Source: Polyangium sp. 15x6 (GTDB lineage: Bacteria > Myxococcota_A > Polyangia > Polyangiales > Polyangiaceae). Taken from it: 64,000 nucleotides of DNA. Both the position numbers and the translations under genes were made by a program. Within the stretch, counting starts at the first letter, position 1, and each line of letters begins with the position of its first letter. The stretch is taken from contig NZ_JASBQE010000035.1 in assembly GCF_029960785.1 (NCBI RefSeq), positions 48,382 through 112,381 on the forward strand. The letters are read 5' to 3'. This document shows, one piece after another, positions 27,915-37,138 of this stretch. Below the pieces are notes generated by a model that did not search any database, was not told the origin of the DNA, and worked only from the letters and a program-made list of their open reading frames with translations.

Positions 27915-30074
27915 ATGGATATCCCGCATGTCGACGTCCCGCGGCCGGGTGACATCGTGGCCGGCAAGTACCGGGTCGAGGGTACGCTCGGGCAGGGCGG
28001 AATGGGCGTCGTGCTCGCTGCCGAGCACCTGGCGCTCAGGCAGCCGGTCGCGCTGAAGTTGTTGCACCCCCACCACGGGGGCGCGGCCGAGGCCAAGGAG
28101 CGCTTCCTGCGCGAAGCCCGTGCGACCGCTGCGCTGCAGAGCCAGCACGTGGTGCGCATCCTCGACGCCGGCATGCTGGAGACGGGCGTGCCATATCTGG
28201 CGATGGAGCGGCTGCGGGGGCTCGACCTCCAGGAGGTGCTCCACGTGCGCGGGCCCTTCTCGAGCATCGCGGCCGTCGACCGCGTGCTGGAGGCGTGCGA
28301 GGGAATCGCCGAAGCGCACGCGCGCGGGATCATCCACCGCGATCTGAAGCCGGCCAATCTGTTCCTGGCCACGGGGCCCGACGGGGTGGAGATCGTCAAG
28401 GTGCTCGATTTCGGTTTGTCGAAATGGCTCACGCCCGAAGGCCCGGCGGAGGGCAGCTTGACGGATTCGAACGCGATCGTCGGATCGGTCCCGTACCTCG
28501 CGCCCGAGCTCTTGCGAGGCCTGAAGTGGGCCGATACGCGCGCCGACATCTGGGCCCTCGGCGTGATCCTTTACGAATTCCTCACGGGGCAACGCCCGTT
28601 CGAGGCCTGCAGCACGCCGCAGTGCCTGCTCAAGATCCTCGAGTATCCGCCGGTCCCGATCGACGCCTGGGGGGTCGTCGTGCCGGCGGGCATCGATCGC
28701 GTGATCCTGCATTGCCTCGAGAAGGACCCCGGGGACCGCCCGCAGACGGTCGCCGCGTTCGCCCAGTCGATCGAGCCCTTCGGCACCTCCGCGGCGCGCG
28801 CGTCTCTCGATCGCATTCGTCGCTATCAGGCGAATGAGGGCCCAAGCCGCCCCCGGAGCAGTCTCGCCGCCGAGCCACCTCCTTCGGAGCGCGTGGCGTC
28901 CCTCCACCGGGAGGAGACGCCGAAGCCCTGGGTGTCATCGGACGAGCCTCCCGCGCGTGCACGCCCAGGGAGCGGCCGGCTCGGCGCCAAGACGACCCCC
29001 CTCCGCGAATCGAGCGCCCAGACACCCACCCGAGCGCTCGCCTGGGCCCTGGCCCTCGCCCTCGGGATGGTCGTGGCCGTCGTGCTCGCGTTCGAGCTCT
29101 CGCGCATGGCGCCGCGCGTGGACGTCGCGTCGGCCGAGATCATACCGGAGCGGCTGACGAGCTTCTCGCCTCTGCCGGTCGAGTCGGCGATACCGCCCGA
29201 TCCGACGTCCGCGGCGCAGATTCGGCTGGGTCGGGTCCTTTTTCACGATCCGCGTCTGTCCAAGAACCAGGACATTTCGTGCGCCTCTTGCCACCCCCTC
29301 GAGGCCTGGGGCGTGGACCGCAGAAAGCTGTCGCGAGGGAGCGACAATCGCGAGCCTCCCCGAAACACGCTGAGCGTCTACAACGTCGACGGCTATTTCT
29401 CCCTGCTATGGGACGGTCGGCAGGACAACCTCGTGGATCAGGCCAAGGAGGTGCTGCGATCCCCGCGGGCCATGGCGGCCACGCCCGAGCGCGTCGAGGC
29501 GACGCTCCGCTCCTCGAAAGGTTATACGCAGGCGTTCGCGCAAGCGTTCCCCGGTCCGACGCAGCCCGTGACGTTCGACAATGTCGCGCGCGCGCTCGCG
29601 GCATTCCAGGCCACGCTGTACACGCGAAGCCGCTGGGATCGGTTCCTCGAGGGAGACAAGGCCGCGCTGAGCGACGAGGAGAAGGCAGGCTTCAACCGGT
29701 TCGTCGAGATCGGCTGCATCACGTGCCATTTCGGCCCCAACGTGGGCGCGACGATGTACCAGAAGGCCGGGCTCGTGAAGCCATGGCCAGACACGAAGGA
29801 TCGAGGCCGCTACGAGATCACGCGGCGGGACGTCGACTGGATGGTCTTCCGGGTGCCCAGCCTGCGCAACGTCGCCCAGACAGGGCCATACTTCCATGAT
29901 GGCTCGGTCTCCTCCCTGGAAGAGGCGGTAAAGATGATGGGGAGGCATCAGCTCGGGCAGGAGCTGTCCAGCAGAGACGCGCGCCTGATCACGCGGTGGC
30001 TAGAGAGCCTGACGGGCGAGATCCCCCGCGACGCCATCGAGCTCGACGAGGCGTCACGCATGTTGTTGAAGTGA
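27915..30074 (+). CDS. transmembrane Ser/Thr kinase fused to a di-haem cytochrome c peroxidase domain
   Basis: 719 residues. An intact PknB-type kinase occupies ~18-290: Gly loop GQGGMGVV (26-33), Lys48 in VALKLL, HRDLKPAN (141-148), DFG (165-167), YLAPELL. A Pro/Arg-rich juxtamembrane region (~300-372) is followed by one membrane helix (~374-394). The outer part (~420-705) is a di-haem cytochrome c peroxidase/MauG-like domain with CASCH (456-460), CITCH (601-605), VPSLRNVAQTGPYFHDGS (648-664) and a possible Met ligand around 674-675. The order places the kinase in the cytoplasm and the haems in the periplasm, where haem c is attached. Sensing of peroxide or redox state is inferred. ATG 27915 starts right at the usual kinase N-terminus but lacks a strong ribosome-binding site. 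The frame is continuous through kinase, helix and peroxidase, with no join artefact visible. Confidence 0.9.
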   Translation: MDIPHVDVPRPGDIVAGKYRVEGTLGQGGMGVVLAAEHLALRQPVALKLLHPHHGGAAEAKERFLREARATAALQSQHVVRILDAGMLETGVPYLAMERLRGLDLQEVLHVRGPFSSIAAVDRVLEACEGIAEAHARGIIHRDLKPANLFLATGPDGVEIVKVLDFGLSKWLTPEGPAEGSLTDSNAIVGSVPYLAPELLRGLKWADTRADIWALGVILYEFLTGQRPFEACSTPQCLLKILEYPPVPIDAWGVVVPAGIDRVILHCLEKDPGDRPQTVAAFAQSIEPFGTSAARASLDRIRRYQANEGPSRPRSSLAAEPPPSERVASLHREETPKPWVSSDEPPARARPGSGRLGAKTTPLRESSAQTPTRALAWALALALGMVVAVVLAFELSRMAPRVDVASAEIIPERLTSFSPLPVESAIPPDPTSAAQIRLGRVLFHDPRLSKNQDISCASCHPLEAWGVDRRKLSRGSDNREPPRNTLSVYNVDGYFSLLWDGRQDNLVDQAKEVLRSPRAMAATPERVEATLRSSKGYTQAFAQAFPGPTQPVTFDNVARALAAFQATLYTRSRWDRFLEGDKAALSDEEKAGFNRFVEIGCITCHFGPNVGATMYQKAGLVKPWPDTKDRGRYEITRRDVDWMVFRVPSLRNVAQTGPYFHDGSVSSLEEAVKMMGRHQLGQELSSRDARLITRWLESLTGEIPRDAIELDEASRMLLK

Positions 30075-30098
30075 AACGTCCCGTGACTTCTCGGGGAC

Positions 30099-30406
30099 GC
30101 CGCGCCGGGGCGCCGCCCCGGACCCCGCGGGGGCTGTTCGCCCCTCGACCCGAACCAGGGCAAGCCCTGGACTCGGGGTGGAAGAACCGCGCGATGCGCG
30201 GTTCTTCCAACGGGCCCGTGGCAAGACCAGGGACAGCTTTGCCAGTCACGGCGGTCTCGGTTGGCAGGCCCGTCACCGGTCTTGCCTCGGCCTGTTCGAT
30301 GAACTGCGCATCGCGCAGCTCATCGACCCTGGGTCCAGCGCTTGCGCTGGTCCGGGTCCAGGGGCGGATAGCCCCGGTGGGGCCTGGGGCAACGCCCCAG
30401 CACAGC
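30099..30406. repeat. palindromic dispersed element, copy 3
   Basis: About 308 bp, filling the gap between convergent genes (stops at 30074 and 30439). Same orientation as copy 1. Hairpins: CCAGGGCAAGCCCTGG (30155-30170; compare CCAGCGCAAGCGCTGG in copy 1, changed on both sides of the stem), GGAAGAACCGCGC/GCGCGGTTCTTCC and GATGAACTGCGC/GCGCAG(C)TCATC. The centre is itself bounded by GGCAAGACC and GGTCTTGCC. Confidence 0.9.
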
Positions 30407-30438
30407 GCCCCCAGACGAGACCCATGCTCAGGGCTGGC

Positions 30439-30909
30439 TCAAAGACCGAGCTCGGTCAGCCCGGGCCAGTCGGCGGGCCTCGGGCCGTCCGATTCCCACA
30501 GGAATTTGCGCTCGCTCGCGACGATGGGCACGTCGTTGATGCTGGCTTCGCGCCGGCGCATCAGGCCTTCGTCGTTGAACTCCCATAGTTCGTTGCCGTA
30601 GGAGCGGAACCACTGACCGTCGGCACCGTGCCATTCGTACTGGAAGCGCACGGCGATGCGGTTGCCGTCGAATGCCCAGAGCTCCTTGATCAGCTTGTAA
30701 TCGAGCTCCTTGGCCCACTTGCGCGTCAAGAACTCGACGATTGCCGCGCGCCCCTGGAAGAACTCCGCGCGGTTTCGCCAGATGCTGTCCTCGGTGTAGG
30801 CGAGCGCCACGCGCTGGGGATCGCGGCTGTTCCAGGCGTCCTCGGCCAGGCGGGCCTTGCGGAGGGCGGTCTCGCGGGTGAACGGAGGAAGCGGGGGCCG
30901 GGCGGACAT
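30439..30909 (-). CDS. DUF1348 family protein (NTF2/SnoaL-like fold)
   Basis: 156-residue DUF1348 protein with a small NTF2-like alpha+beta cone: [76 protein letters not shown]. The family is of unknown function and usual length ~150. ATG 30909 has AAGGAG nine bases upstream. It is a single gene with its own small upstream inverted repeat. Its stop faces palindromic copy 3. Confidence 0.88.
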   Translation of the reverse strand: MSARPPLPPFTRETALRKARLAEDAWNSRDPQRVALAYTEDSIWRNRAEFFQGRAAIVEFLTRKWAKELDYKLIKELWAFDGNRIAVRFQYEWHGADGQWFRSYGNELWEFNDEGLMRRREASINDVPIVASERKFLWESDGPRPADWPGLTELGL

Positions 30910-30927
30910 GACAGGGCTCCTTGGTCG

Positions 30928-30941
30928 GTACCGATAGGTAC
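30928..30941. promoter_or_regulatory. possible operator upstream of the DUF1348 gene
   Basis: GTACCGATAGGTAC: two 5-bp inverted arms around a 4-bp spacer, 19 bp upstream of the start codon. The shape suits a TetR-type dimer site. No TetR gene is adjacent, so this is tentative. Confidence 0.3.
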
Positions 30942-30992
30942 AGCGTCCAGACAACACGCGTCAACGGGCGGAGCGGCTGCGATGACGAGCGG

Positions 30993-33764
30993 TTACATCG
31001 CGCTCGCGCCGAGGCGGCCGAGACGCACGGGCGCGCCGAGTCGGTAGCCGTCTCCGTCGCGGAGGAGCAGCGCCGGCTCTTTCGGGTTTTCTTCCAGCAC
31101 CTGCCGCATCCGGTGGACCGCGACCTGCAGCCGTTTGTCGTCGCGGTGCGGATGGTAGCTCGGCAGCCCCCATGCGCCGAGCACCAGGTCCTCCTTCGTC
31201 GCGCGCCCACTGCCGCGCACGAGCACTTCCAGGATGCGCACGTGCAGGTCCGCCGACGAGAGGTCCACCCGTTTGCCGGAGGGCAGCAAGAGGGCGCGCT
31301 GCTCGAGATCGAGCACCACCACCGCTTCCTCGCGTTGCGCCGCCGCGTGGGCCGAGCGCTCCACGATTCTCCGGTCCACGGCGTCGAGCGTGACCTCGCG
31401 CCCGAGCAGCCCTCGCGCCCGCCGGCGAACGACGGGCGACGCCGGGTCTTCCGCCATCGAAAGGAGAATGGCCGGGTCCCTCCGGTCCGAGACGAGCCAG
31501 GTCGCGAGGCGCGCCTCCGCGGCGAGGCGCGCCGAGCCGAGTCGCTCCGCCGCCTGCACGAGCGCGCGCGCGATGGGCTCGACGAGCGTGCGCGCGCTCG
31601 TGCCCCGGGCCGCGCGGAGCAGGCGCACGTCGAGAAGGAGCGCGAGCAGGTTCGCCTCTTCGATGGCAAAGCCTTCGCGTCGGGCGAGCTCCAGCGCGGC
31701 CTCGACGATACCATCGGCGTGATCGAGCTCATCCCGGGCGATCGCGGCCTCCGCCTCCGCGCGCCCTGCGACGAGCCCGATGTCGGTCGGCAAGTCCGGC
31801 GGCGCCGTGAAGGAGGCCGTCGCCGCGCCGCGACGTGCCGCGACGATCACCTGCCACGCCTCGTGCAGCACCCGCGCCGTTCCTTCCGGGACAGCCATGC
31901 CGGTCGGCAGATCCGCGAGTGTCGCAGGCGGCGCCCACGTGACGTCGACCGCCGCCTTGGCGCAGAAGGACCAGACGACGAGCTCCGGCAACTTGAACAA
32001 CGGGGCGTCGAAGGCGAGCTCGCGCGCGAGCTCCTCCAGGCCTTCCCCGGGTCCCGCGAAGAGGCGCAACCGGAGCGTATTGTAACGGTGGACGAAGCGC
32101 AGGTAGACGGATTCGTCGACGAAGGGCTCGACGCGATCGAGGAGCCGCCGCCCGAGATCGAAGCGTCCACGCTCGACCGCCAGCGCGAGGTGCGCGAAGA
32201 GCTCGGTCGGGCGGCAGTCGGCGGGCGGCTCGCCGGCGCCGAGCACGCGCTCGAGTTCCCGGAAGCGCGAGGACGCGAGCAGCGCCGAGGCGAGCGTGGC
32301 GCGCAACCGGCGGCGCTCCTCGACCCGGAGGCCCTCGAGCTCGGCCGGCATGGACGCGAGCATGTCCGTCGCGCGGGCGAAGTCCCCGCGCAACATGAGC
32401 GCGGTGGCGAGCCGCAGGTCGCGATCGATCCGCTGGGACGGGGTGCGCACCTCGAGCCGCTCGAGCAGGGCGACCGACGCGTCGACCTCCGCCGTGTGGC
32501 GGAGGATGTCGGCGAGAAGCAACGCCGCGTCCGTCTGGACGTCGACGGGCCCGTGCTCCGCGAGCGCGCGGGCCGTGTCGCGCGCCTGCGCCACGGCTCC
32601 GCCATGCACGAGCAGCCTGCACCAGAGCAGGCGCACGCGGGGATCGGCGGGCGCGGGCAGGGCCGCGGCCCATGCGAGCGACGCACCCCCGTGGATCCAG
32701 TCGGCGCAGCCGAGCCGATGCCCGAGCAAGGCTCGGCTTTCGAGGCGAGCGAGCAGCTCGAAGAGCCCCTCGGCAAAACCAGCCGCGCAGAGCGCGAACA
32801 GGTGCTGGTCGAGCAGCGACGCGCAGAGCGCCGCTTCGCCCTCCTCGATCGCGAGCCGCACGGCCTCGAACGCCGCGGCGAGGCCCTCGGTGTGGAGGAC
32901 CAGCGAAAGCGCGGTGCGCCGCGCCTCGGCGGCGTCGAGCGGCTCGGCGTCCACCAGGGAGCGCAGGCGATCATCGAGGCGAACCCCGCCCGCCGTGAGC
33001 CGGATCAGCCCGCGCTCGTCGAGCTCGCGCGCCACGTGCGCGGGTAGCGCGACGGCGACGCGGAGGACCCGCAACGCCTGCACCACGCGCTTCGCCTCGT
33101 CGCCGAGATCGACGAGCAGCGAGCCGCCCGGATCGGCGCCCTGCGAGAGGACCAGGCGGCGGGCGCGGAAGGGAGAGCCCATGGCCTCGCGCGCGAGCGC
33201 CGCCGCCTCGGAGGCACCGCGCAAGGGCGCGCAGCGACGCACGAGGCGCGCGAGATCCTCTTCGGGGAGCGGCTCGATGCGGAGCGCCTTGTCCGCGAGC
33301 TCCTCGTGGCGGGGGCGCGTGCGTGTCATCACGACGAACCGGCTTTTGCGCGCATAACGGCTGATCGAGAGGAGCAGCCGCTCCGTGAGGTCGTGATCGA
33401 CCGCGTGGAGGTCGTCGACGAGGACCACGGCGCCCGCTCGCTCGGCGAGCTCGATGGTCAGCATGACGAGGTCGGCGCGCGAGCGGCCCTGCGCCAGCCA
33501 TTCGACCGCCTCTCCGGCGAGCCCGGCGAGGCACCACCCGAAGCTCATCAGGAAGGCCGTGTCCTCGGGCGTGTCGAGCGCCGAGTGGTAGGCGGCGCGT
33601 GGGATTCGAAGGTCCGCGACGACGCGCAGAGCGAGCCCCGTCTTGCCGAGGCCGAGCGGGCCCCAGAGGATGGAGAGGGGGCTTTGCGCGAGCCGCCCGC
33701 AGAGCCACGCGCGCTCGTCCGTTCGGCCCTCGAAGATCTCCGGTGGATTCGGCAAGTGGTACAT
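30993..33764 (-). CDS. AAA/TPR transcriptional regulator with C-terminal winged helix
   Basis: 923 residues. N-terminal ATPase: EIFEGRTDERAWLCGRL, Walker A GPLGLGKTGLAL (~27-38), Walker B-like VVLVDDLHAVD. A long Ala/Leu-rich helical middle of TPR-like character follows (~250-800). The C-terminal ~100 residues form an OmpR-type winged helix (VDLSSADLHVRILEVLVRGS, HPHRDDKRLQVAVHRMRQVL, LLLRDGDGYRLGAPV). SARP and LuxR/MalT regulators normally carry the DNA-binding domain at the N-terminus (SARP) or an HTH of another type at the C-terminus, so this order is somewhat unusual. ATG 33764 begins just upstream of the ATPase; no clear ribosome-binding site. It follows the MYXO-CTERM gene by 31 bp, so co-transcription is likely. 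Targets unknown. Confidence 0.82.
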   Translation of the reverse strand: MYHLPNPPEIFEGRTDERAWLCGRLAQSPLSILWGPLGLGKTGLALRVVADLRIPRAAYHSALDTPEDTAFLMSFGWCLAGLAGEAVEWLAQGRSRADLVMLTIELAERAGAVVLVDDLHAVDHDLTERLLLSISRYARKSRFVVMTRTRPRHEELADKALRIEPLPEEDLARLVRRCAPLRGASEAAALAREAMGSPFRARRLVLSQGADPGGSLLVDLGDEAKRVVQALRVLRVAVALPAHVARELDERGLIRLTAGGVRLDDRLRSLVDAEPLDAAEARRTALSLVLHTEGLAAAFEAVRLAIEEGEAALCASLLDQHLFALCAAGFAEGLFELLARLESRALLGHRLGCADWIHGGASLAWAAALPAPADPRVRLLWCRLLVHGGAVAQARDTARALAEHGPVDVQTDAALLLADILRHTAEVDASVALLERLEVRTPSQRIDRDLRLATALMLRGDFARATDMLASMPAELEGLRVEERRRLRATLASALLASSRFRELERVLGAGEPPADCRPTELFAHLALAVERGRFDLGRRLLDRVEPFVDESVYLRFVHRYNTLRLRLFAGPGEGLEELARELAFDAPLFKLPELVVWSFCAKAAVDVTWAPPATLADLPTGMAVPEGTARVLHEAWQVIVAARRGAATASFTAPPDLPTDIGLVAGRAEAEAAIARDELDHADGIVEAALELARREGFAIEEANLLALLLDVRLLRAARGTSARTLVEPIARALVQAAERLGSARLAAEARLATWLVSDRRDPAILLSMAEDPASPVVRRRARGLLGREVTLDAVDRRIVERSAHAAAQREEAVVVLDLEQRALLLPSGKRVDLSSADLHVRILEVLVRGSGRATKEDLVLGAWGLPSYHPHRDDKRLQVAVHRMRQVLEENPKEPALLLRDGDGYRLGAPVRLGRLGASAM

Positions 33765-33795
33765 TGCGGTGGGGGATGGGCGAGGATGGGAGGGC

Positions 33796-35472
33796 TCATC
33801 GAGGAGGATGCGGGCGCCCCCGAGCTCCAGGAGGCCGGCGGCGTAGAGCGGCGATTGCGACGGCGATCGCCGCGAGGCCGAACGTGTCCATATCGTCGTC
33901 GGTGCTCGCGAGATCACACGCGCACGCCGAGCGCTTCGGGACGCGCGGCGGCTCGACGGGCTCCTCGCCGCTGGTCGCGGGCTGATTTGCCGGGGCTGTG
34001 CGGGGATTCGGATCGGTGACGAGCAGCTCGCCGAGCGCAATGCGCCGATCCTGGTGGTCCTGCGCGCTCGTCATCCGCGCCATCAGTTCGACCTTGTACA
34101 CGCCGGGATCGAGGGGCGGATCGAAGGCGAGCAAGATCCCCAATGAGCCGTCCCCCGCGTAGCCCCACCCTCCCATATCCATCGGCATCCGCCTCTCGCC
34201 GGTCGAGCTCTTCAGCGTGATCTCGCCGCGGTCGACCCGCCAAGGACTTCCGTCGTACGAGACCCAGCGGAGGTGGAGCGCCCGCCCGCGAAGCGAGCCG
34301 CTCATCACGGGGCTCGGGGCGCGCGTCGTATCGAGTTGTCCGAGGATCCCGAGAGCAATCGCGCTCCTGACCATGGCATACCGAACGGCGTCGTCGCCCT
34401 CGAGCGGCCACCGCGCGACGATCGCGGCGCCGGAGATCTTCGCGTCCGGTTCACGCGTATTGACCGCGCCGGCGGCCGCGGCGCGGACGCGGGCGTCGGG
34501 ATCGTCGAGGAGGCTCGCAATGCGGCGGGACATCGACTCCATGAAGGAGCGCGGCCCCCAGAAGTATTGCGAGAGCTCGATCGCAGCGACACGGGCGCGG
34601 GGCGAGGCGGCGCGGTTCGTGGCGATGTCGAGGATCCGCGCCTTGTCGACCTTCTGACGCAGCTCCAAGAGGTTGACGCCCTGGGCGCGCCCGAGCGCGT
34701 CGCAGAAGGACTCTGCATCGTTCGTCGTCGCGATGGCTTGGAGCGATCGCGTCGCGACGAGGTCCTCCCAGCCCGAGAAGGGATTCACGACGAGGCCATC
34801 GAAATCCCGTGTGTCCTCGGGCCCGACTTCGGCGGCGAGCGCCGCCACGTTCGGAGAAGGGTCGCGAAGCAGGGCCCGCACGTGGTCGGCACGCGTGATC
34901 GCGCGTTCGAGCGCGCGCTCGAGCTCGGCGAGGGTCAGGGGCTCGCTCCCTCCGCGTGGATCCCCGGCGACGTCGAACGGATCGGGGCCCTGCGGGACCG
35001 GGACATAAGGCCCCGGGTTCCACCCTTGTTCGAACCGATACGCGCGGCCGTCGATGAAGATGCGCAGCCCGGATGGCACGAGGTAGTGCTCCAGCATGCC
35101 CGGAGCCCGCTCAGCCTTTTCGTCGAACCGCTTGAGGAAGAGGATGACGTCGGCCGAGGGAGCCCCGGGGAGCCGCAGGATGACCGGGTTGAGCTCGTAG
35201 CCCCCGTAGTCGACTTGGACCGCGTCGTTGGGCGCGAGCGTGCCGCGATACGCTTTCTTCACGACGTGGTCGATGCCCGTCGAATAGGGCGCGCTCTTTC
35301 GCTCGCCGGTGCGCGTCGCGAGGACGATGTGATCGCTCTCGAGCGCGAGCGACACCAGATCGTGGTGCTTCATCATGGCCGCCTCGGCGCGGCCGGCCCT
35401 TCCAAGCAGCAGCGCGAGCGCGACGATCATCAAGATGGCCCCCCAGCGGCGGGCCCTGTGACGGTTCGCCAA
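33796..35472 (-). CDS. secreted HEAT-like protein with MYXO-CTERM sorting tail
   Basis: 558 residues. N-terminal signal peptide (MIVALALLLGRAGRAEA); N-terminal beta-rich part (HIVLATRTGERKSAPYSTGI, DVILFLKRFDEKAE); central HEAT-like helices (SPRARVAAIELSQYFWGP, IASLLDDPDARVRAAAAGAV); a beta domain; and a C-terminus of CACDLASTDDDMDTF, a hydrophobic helix (GLAAIAVAIAAL) and RRRP. This Cys/helix/Arg tail is the MYXO-CTERM pattern, cut by a myxosortase and leading to surface anchoring. The start is TTG at 35472, supported by GGAGG seven bases upstream; ATG forms lie within the signal region. The TTG is 16 bp from the flavoprotein stop, so the two genes probably share a transcript. Confidence 0.8.
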   Translation of the reverse strand: MANRHRARRWGAILMIVALALLLGRAGRAEAAMMKHHDLVSLALESDHIVLATRTGERKSAPYSTGIDHVVKKAYRGTLAPNDAVQVDYGGYELNPVILRLPGAPSADVILFLKRFDEKAERAPGMLEHYLVPSGLRIFIDGRAYRFEQGWNPGPYVPVPQGPDPFDVAGDPRGGSEPLTLAELERALERAITRADHVRALLRDPSPNVAALAAEVGPEDTRDFDGLVVNPFSGWEDLVATRSLQAIATTNDAESFCDALGRAQGVNLLELRQKVDKARILDIATNRAASPRARVAAIELSQYFWGPRSFMESMSRRIASLLDDPDARVRAAAAGAVNTREPDAKISGAAIVARWPLEGDDAVRYAMVRSAIALGILGQLDTTRAPSPVMSGSLRGRALHLRWVSYDGSPWRVDRGEITLKSSTGERRMPMDMGGWGYAGDGSLGILLAFDPPLDPGVYKVELMARMTSAQDHQDRRIALGELLVTDPNPRTAPANQPATSGEEPVEPPRVPKRSACACDLASTDDDMDTFGLAAIAVAIAALRRRPPGARGRPHPPR

Positions 35473-35488
35473 AGGTGCCTCCAGCGGC

Positions 35489-36946
35489 TCAGTCGAAAAT
35501 GGCAGGGCCGGGCGTGAGGATGCGGCGGGGGTCGAAGCGGTGTTTCAAGTGGACGAAGGCCGACCACAGGGCGCCGAAATGATCTTGCCAATCGGCGGAC
35601 GTAAAGGGGATGCCGCTCGCTGCATAACGTTTGCCGCCGAGATCGTGGAGGGTCTCGTAGATAGCGCGGTTCTTGGCGAGGAGATTGGCGACCACGGGAG
35701 GGGGCGCGAAGCGGAGGAGCGAGAAGAGGTACACCGTGGGTTCGTCGGGGAGGGCGACGAAGGGAGCGGTGACGGCAGCGCGTTTGAACGGGTAGATGAG
35801 GATGGGCCCGCCGCCCATGTCGTCGGAGGTCGTCTGGTCGAGGACGGATTGAATGAAGGAGGCCGCCTCGGAGCCGGGGACGAACATGTCGATCCAGGGA
35901 TGGGGAAGCTGCCAGGCGCCCACGGACTTCAGGAGCGCAACGAGGGGGGCAATGCGGTTGGTGAAATCGAAGTGGGTGAGGTCTTCGACCGTGAGGGTGG
36001 AAGGCGCAAAGATGAGGTCGCCGGTGAGCGCGGCATCGTCCGGGGGCTGTCCGGGCGCGTAGTATTTGGCGGCCTCGATCTGATACACCCATCCACCCCC
36101 TTCGGCGGGTTGCGCGAACCCTTCGAGGTAGTCGAAGCGGCCGTCGTCCATGAGTTTTTCCTGGTCGGCCATCATGTCGACGAGGGCGGGATACAAGGCG
36201 GTATAACGGCGGACCATGCCGGGGACGTCGATGAGGCGGACGCGGGCGCGGACGATGATGCCGAACTGGCCCATGCCCCCGAGGGCAGCCCGGAAGAGAG
36301 CGGGATGGTGGGTGGGAGAGCAGGCAACGAGTCGTCCCTGGGCCGTGATGATCTCGAGCTCGAGGACGTTATCCACGAGCATGCCGTGGCGGAAGGCTTG
36401 GCCGCCGATGCCGCCCACGGAGAGGGTGCCGCCGATGCTGAGGTCGATGTGATCGGTGAGGGCCGGAGGGCTCTTGCCGAGCGGTGTCGTGGCGGCGAGG
36501 AGGTCGATCCAGCGGACGCCGGCATCGACGAGGGCGCTGCATTCGTCGATCTCGTGAATGGTGGCGAGGGAGGCCATGTTGATCACGATGCCCGCCTCGA
36601 CCTGGGATTGGCCGAAGACGCTATGGGTATTGCCGATCATGCTCATCCCGCCGACCGGGATCCGGTGGGCGTGGGCGAAGCGGAGGATCGCGCGGATGTC
36701 GGCGATCGAGCCGGGGAGGAGGACGGCAACGGGGGTCTGGTGGACAATGTGGCCAAAGTCGTCCGCCGCTGCGGCGAGATCGCCGGGAGCGAAAAGGAGC
36801 TGTCCGTCGAGGGATGGGAGGAAGACGGAGTCGGAGGCGGCGTCGGGCTGGGATAACCAGGCGCGGGCCGAGGGGCTGAAGGCGAGGATGGCGGAGGCGG
36901 CGGTGAGACCGGCGAGGAAGGTTCTGCGGTTCTGGGGCTGCGTCAT
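35489..36946 (-). CDS. FAD-binding oxidoreductase, cytokinin-dehydrogenase-like
   Basis: 485 residues. A Tat-type signal (RRTFLAGLTAASAILAFSPSARA, split RR + hydrophobic core) indicates folded export. PCMH-type FAD domain: VLLPGSIADIRAILRFAHAH, GGMSMIGNTHSVFGQSQ, SIGGTLSVGGIGGQAFRHG. His108 in GNTHS aligns with the His that covalently binds FAD in cytokinin dehydrogenases (GRGHS). The C-terminus HRFDPRRILTPGPAIF matches the family ending. Cytokinin dehydrogenases oxidatively remove the isoprenoid side chain of cytokinins; they are best known from plants and a few bacteria. The substrate here is not proven and could be another secondary amine or alcohol. ATG 36946 has AGGAG nine bases upstream. 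First gene of a probable operon with the HEAT-like protein and the regulator. Confidence 0.8.
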   Translation of the reverse strand: MTQPQNRRTFLAGLTAASAILAFSPSARAWLSQPDAASDSVFLPSLDGQLLFAPGDLAAAADDFGHIVHQTPVAVLLPGSIADIRAILRFAHAHRIPVGGMSMIGNTHSVFGQSQVEAGIVINMASLATIHEIDECSALVDAGVRWIDLLAATTPLGKSPPALTDHIDLSIGGTLSVGGIGGQAFRHGMLVDNVLELEIITAQGRLVACSPTHHPALFRAALGGMGQFGIIVRARVRLIDVPGMVRRYTALYPALVDMMADQEKLMDDGRFDYLEGFAQPAEGGGWVYQIEAAKYYAPGQPPDDAALTGDLIFAPSTLTVEDLTHFDFTNRIAPLVALLKSVGAWQLPHPWIDMFVPGSEAASFIQSVLDQTTSDDMGGGPILIYPFKRAAVTAPFVALPDEPTVYLFSLLRFAPPPVVANLLAKNRAIYETLHDLGGKRYAASGIPFTSADWQDHFGALWSAFVHLKHRFDPRRILTPGPAIFD

Positions 36947-37138
36947 GGTCGATCGCTCCTGAACGAAGGGAGAGGCGGACGGGACCAGTATAGAGGAAGC
37001 GCGCCGCTGTGACAGCCGAGCTCGTCGTCATCCCGGCGGGAAGTGGCCAGCTCGCATGACGGCGGTCAATGGCCGCTTCGGCGGTGCGTGGGCGCTCGCG
37101 TACCCCCGGCGCCTCCGACGAACGAAGGCAGCCCAGCG

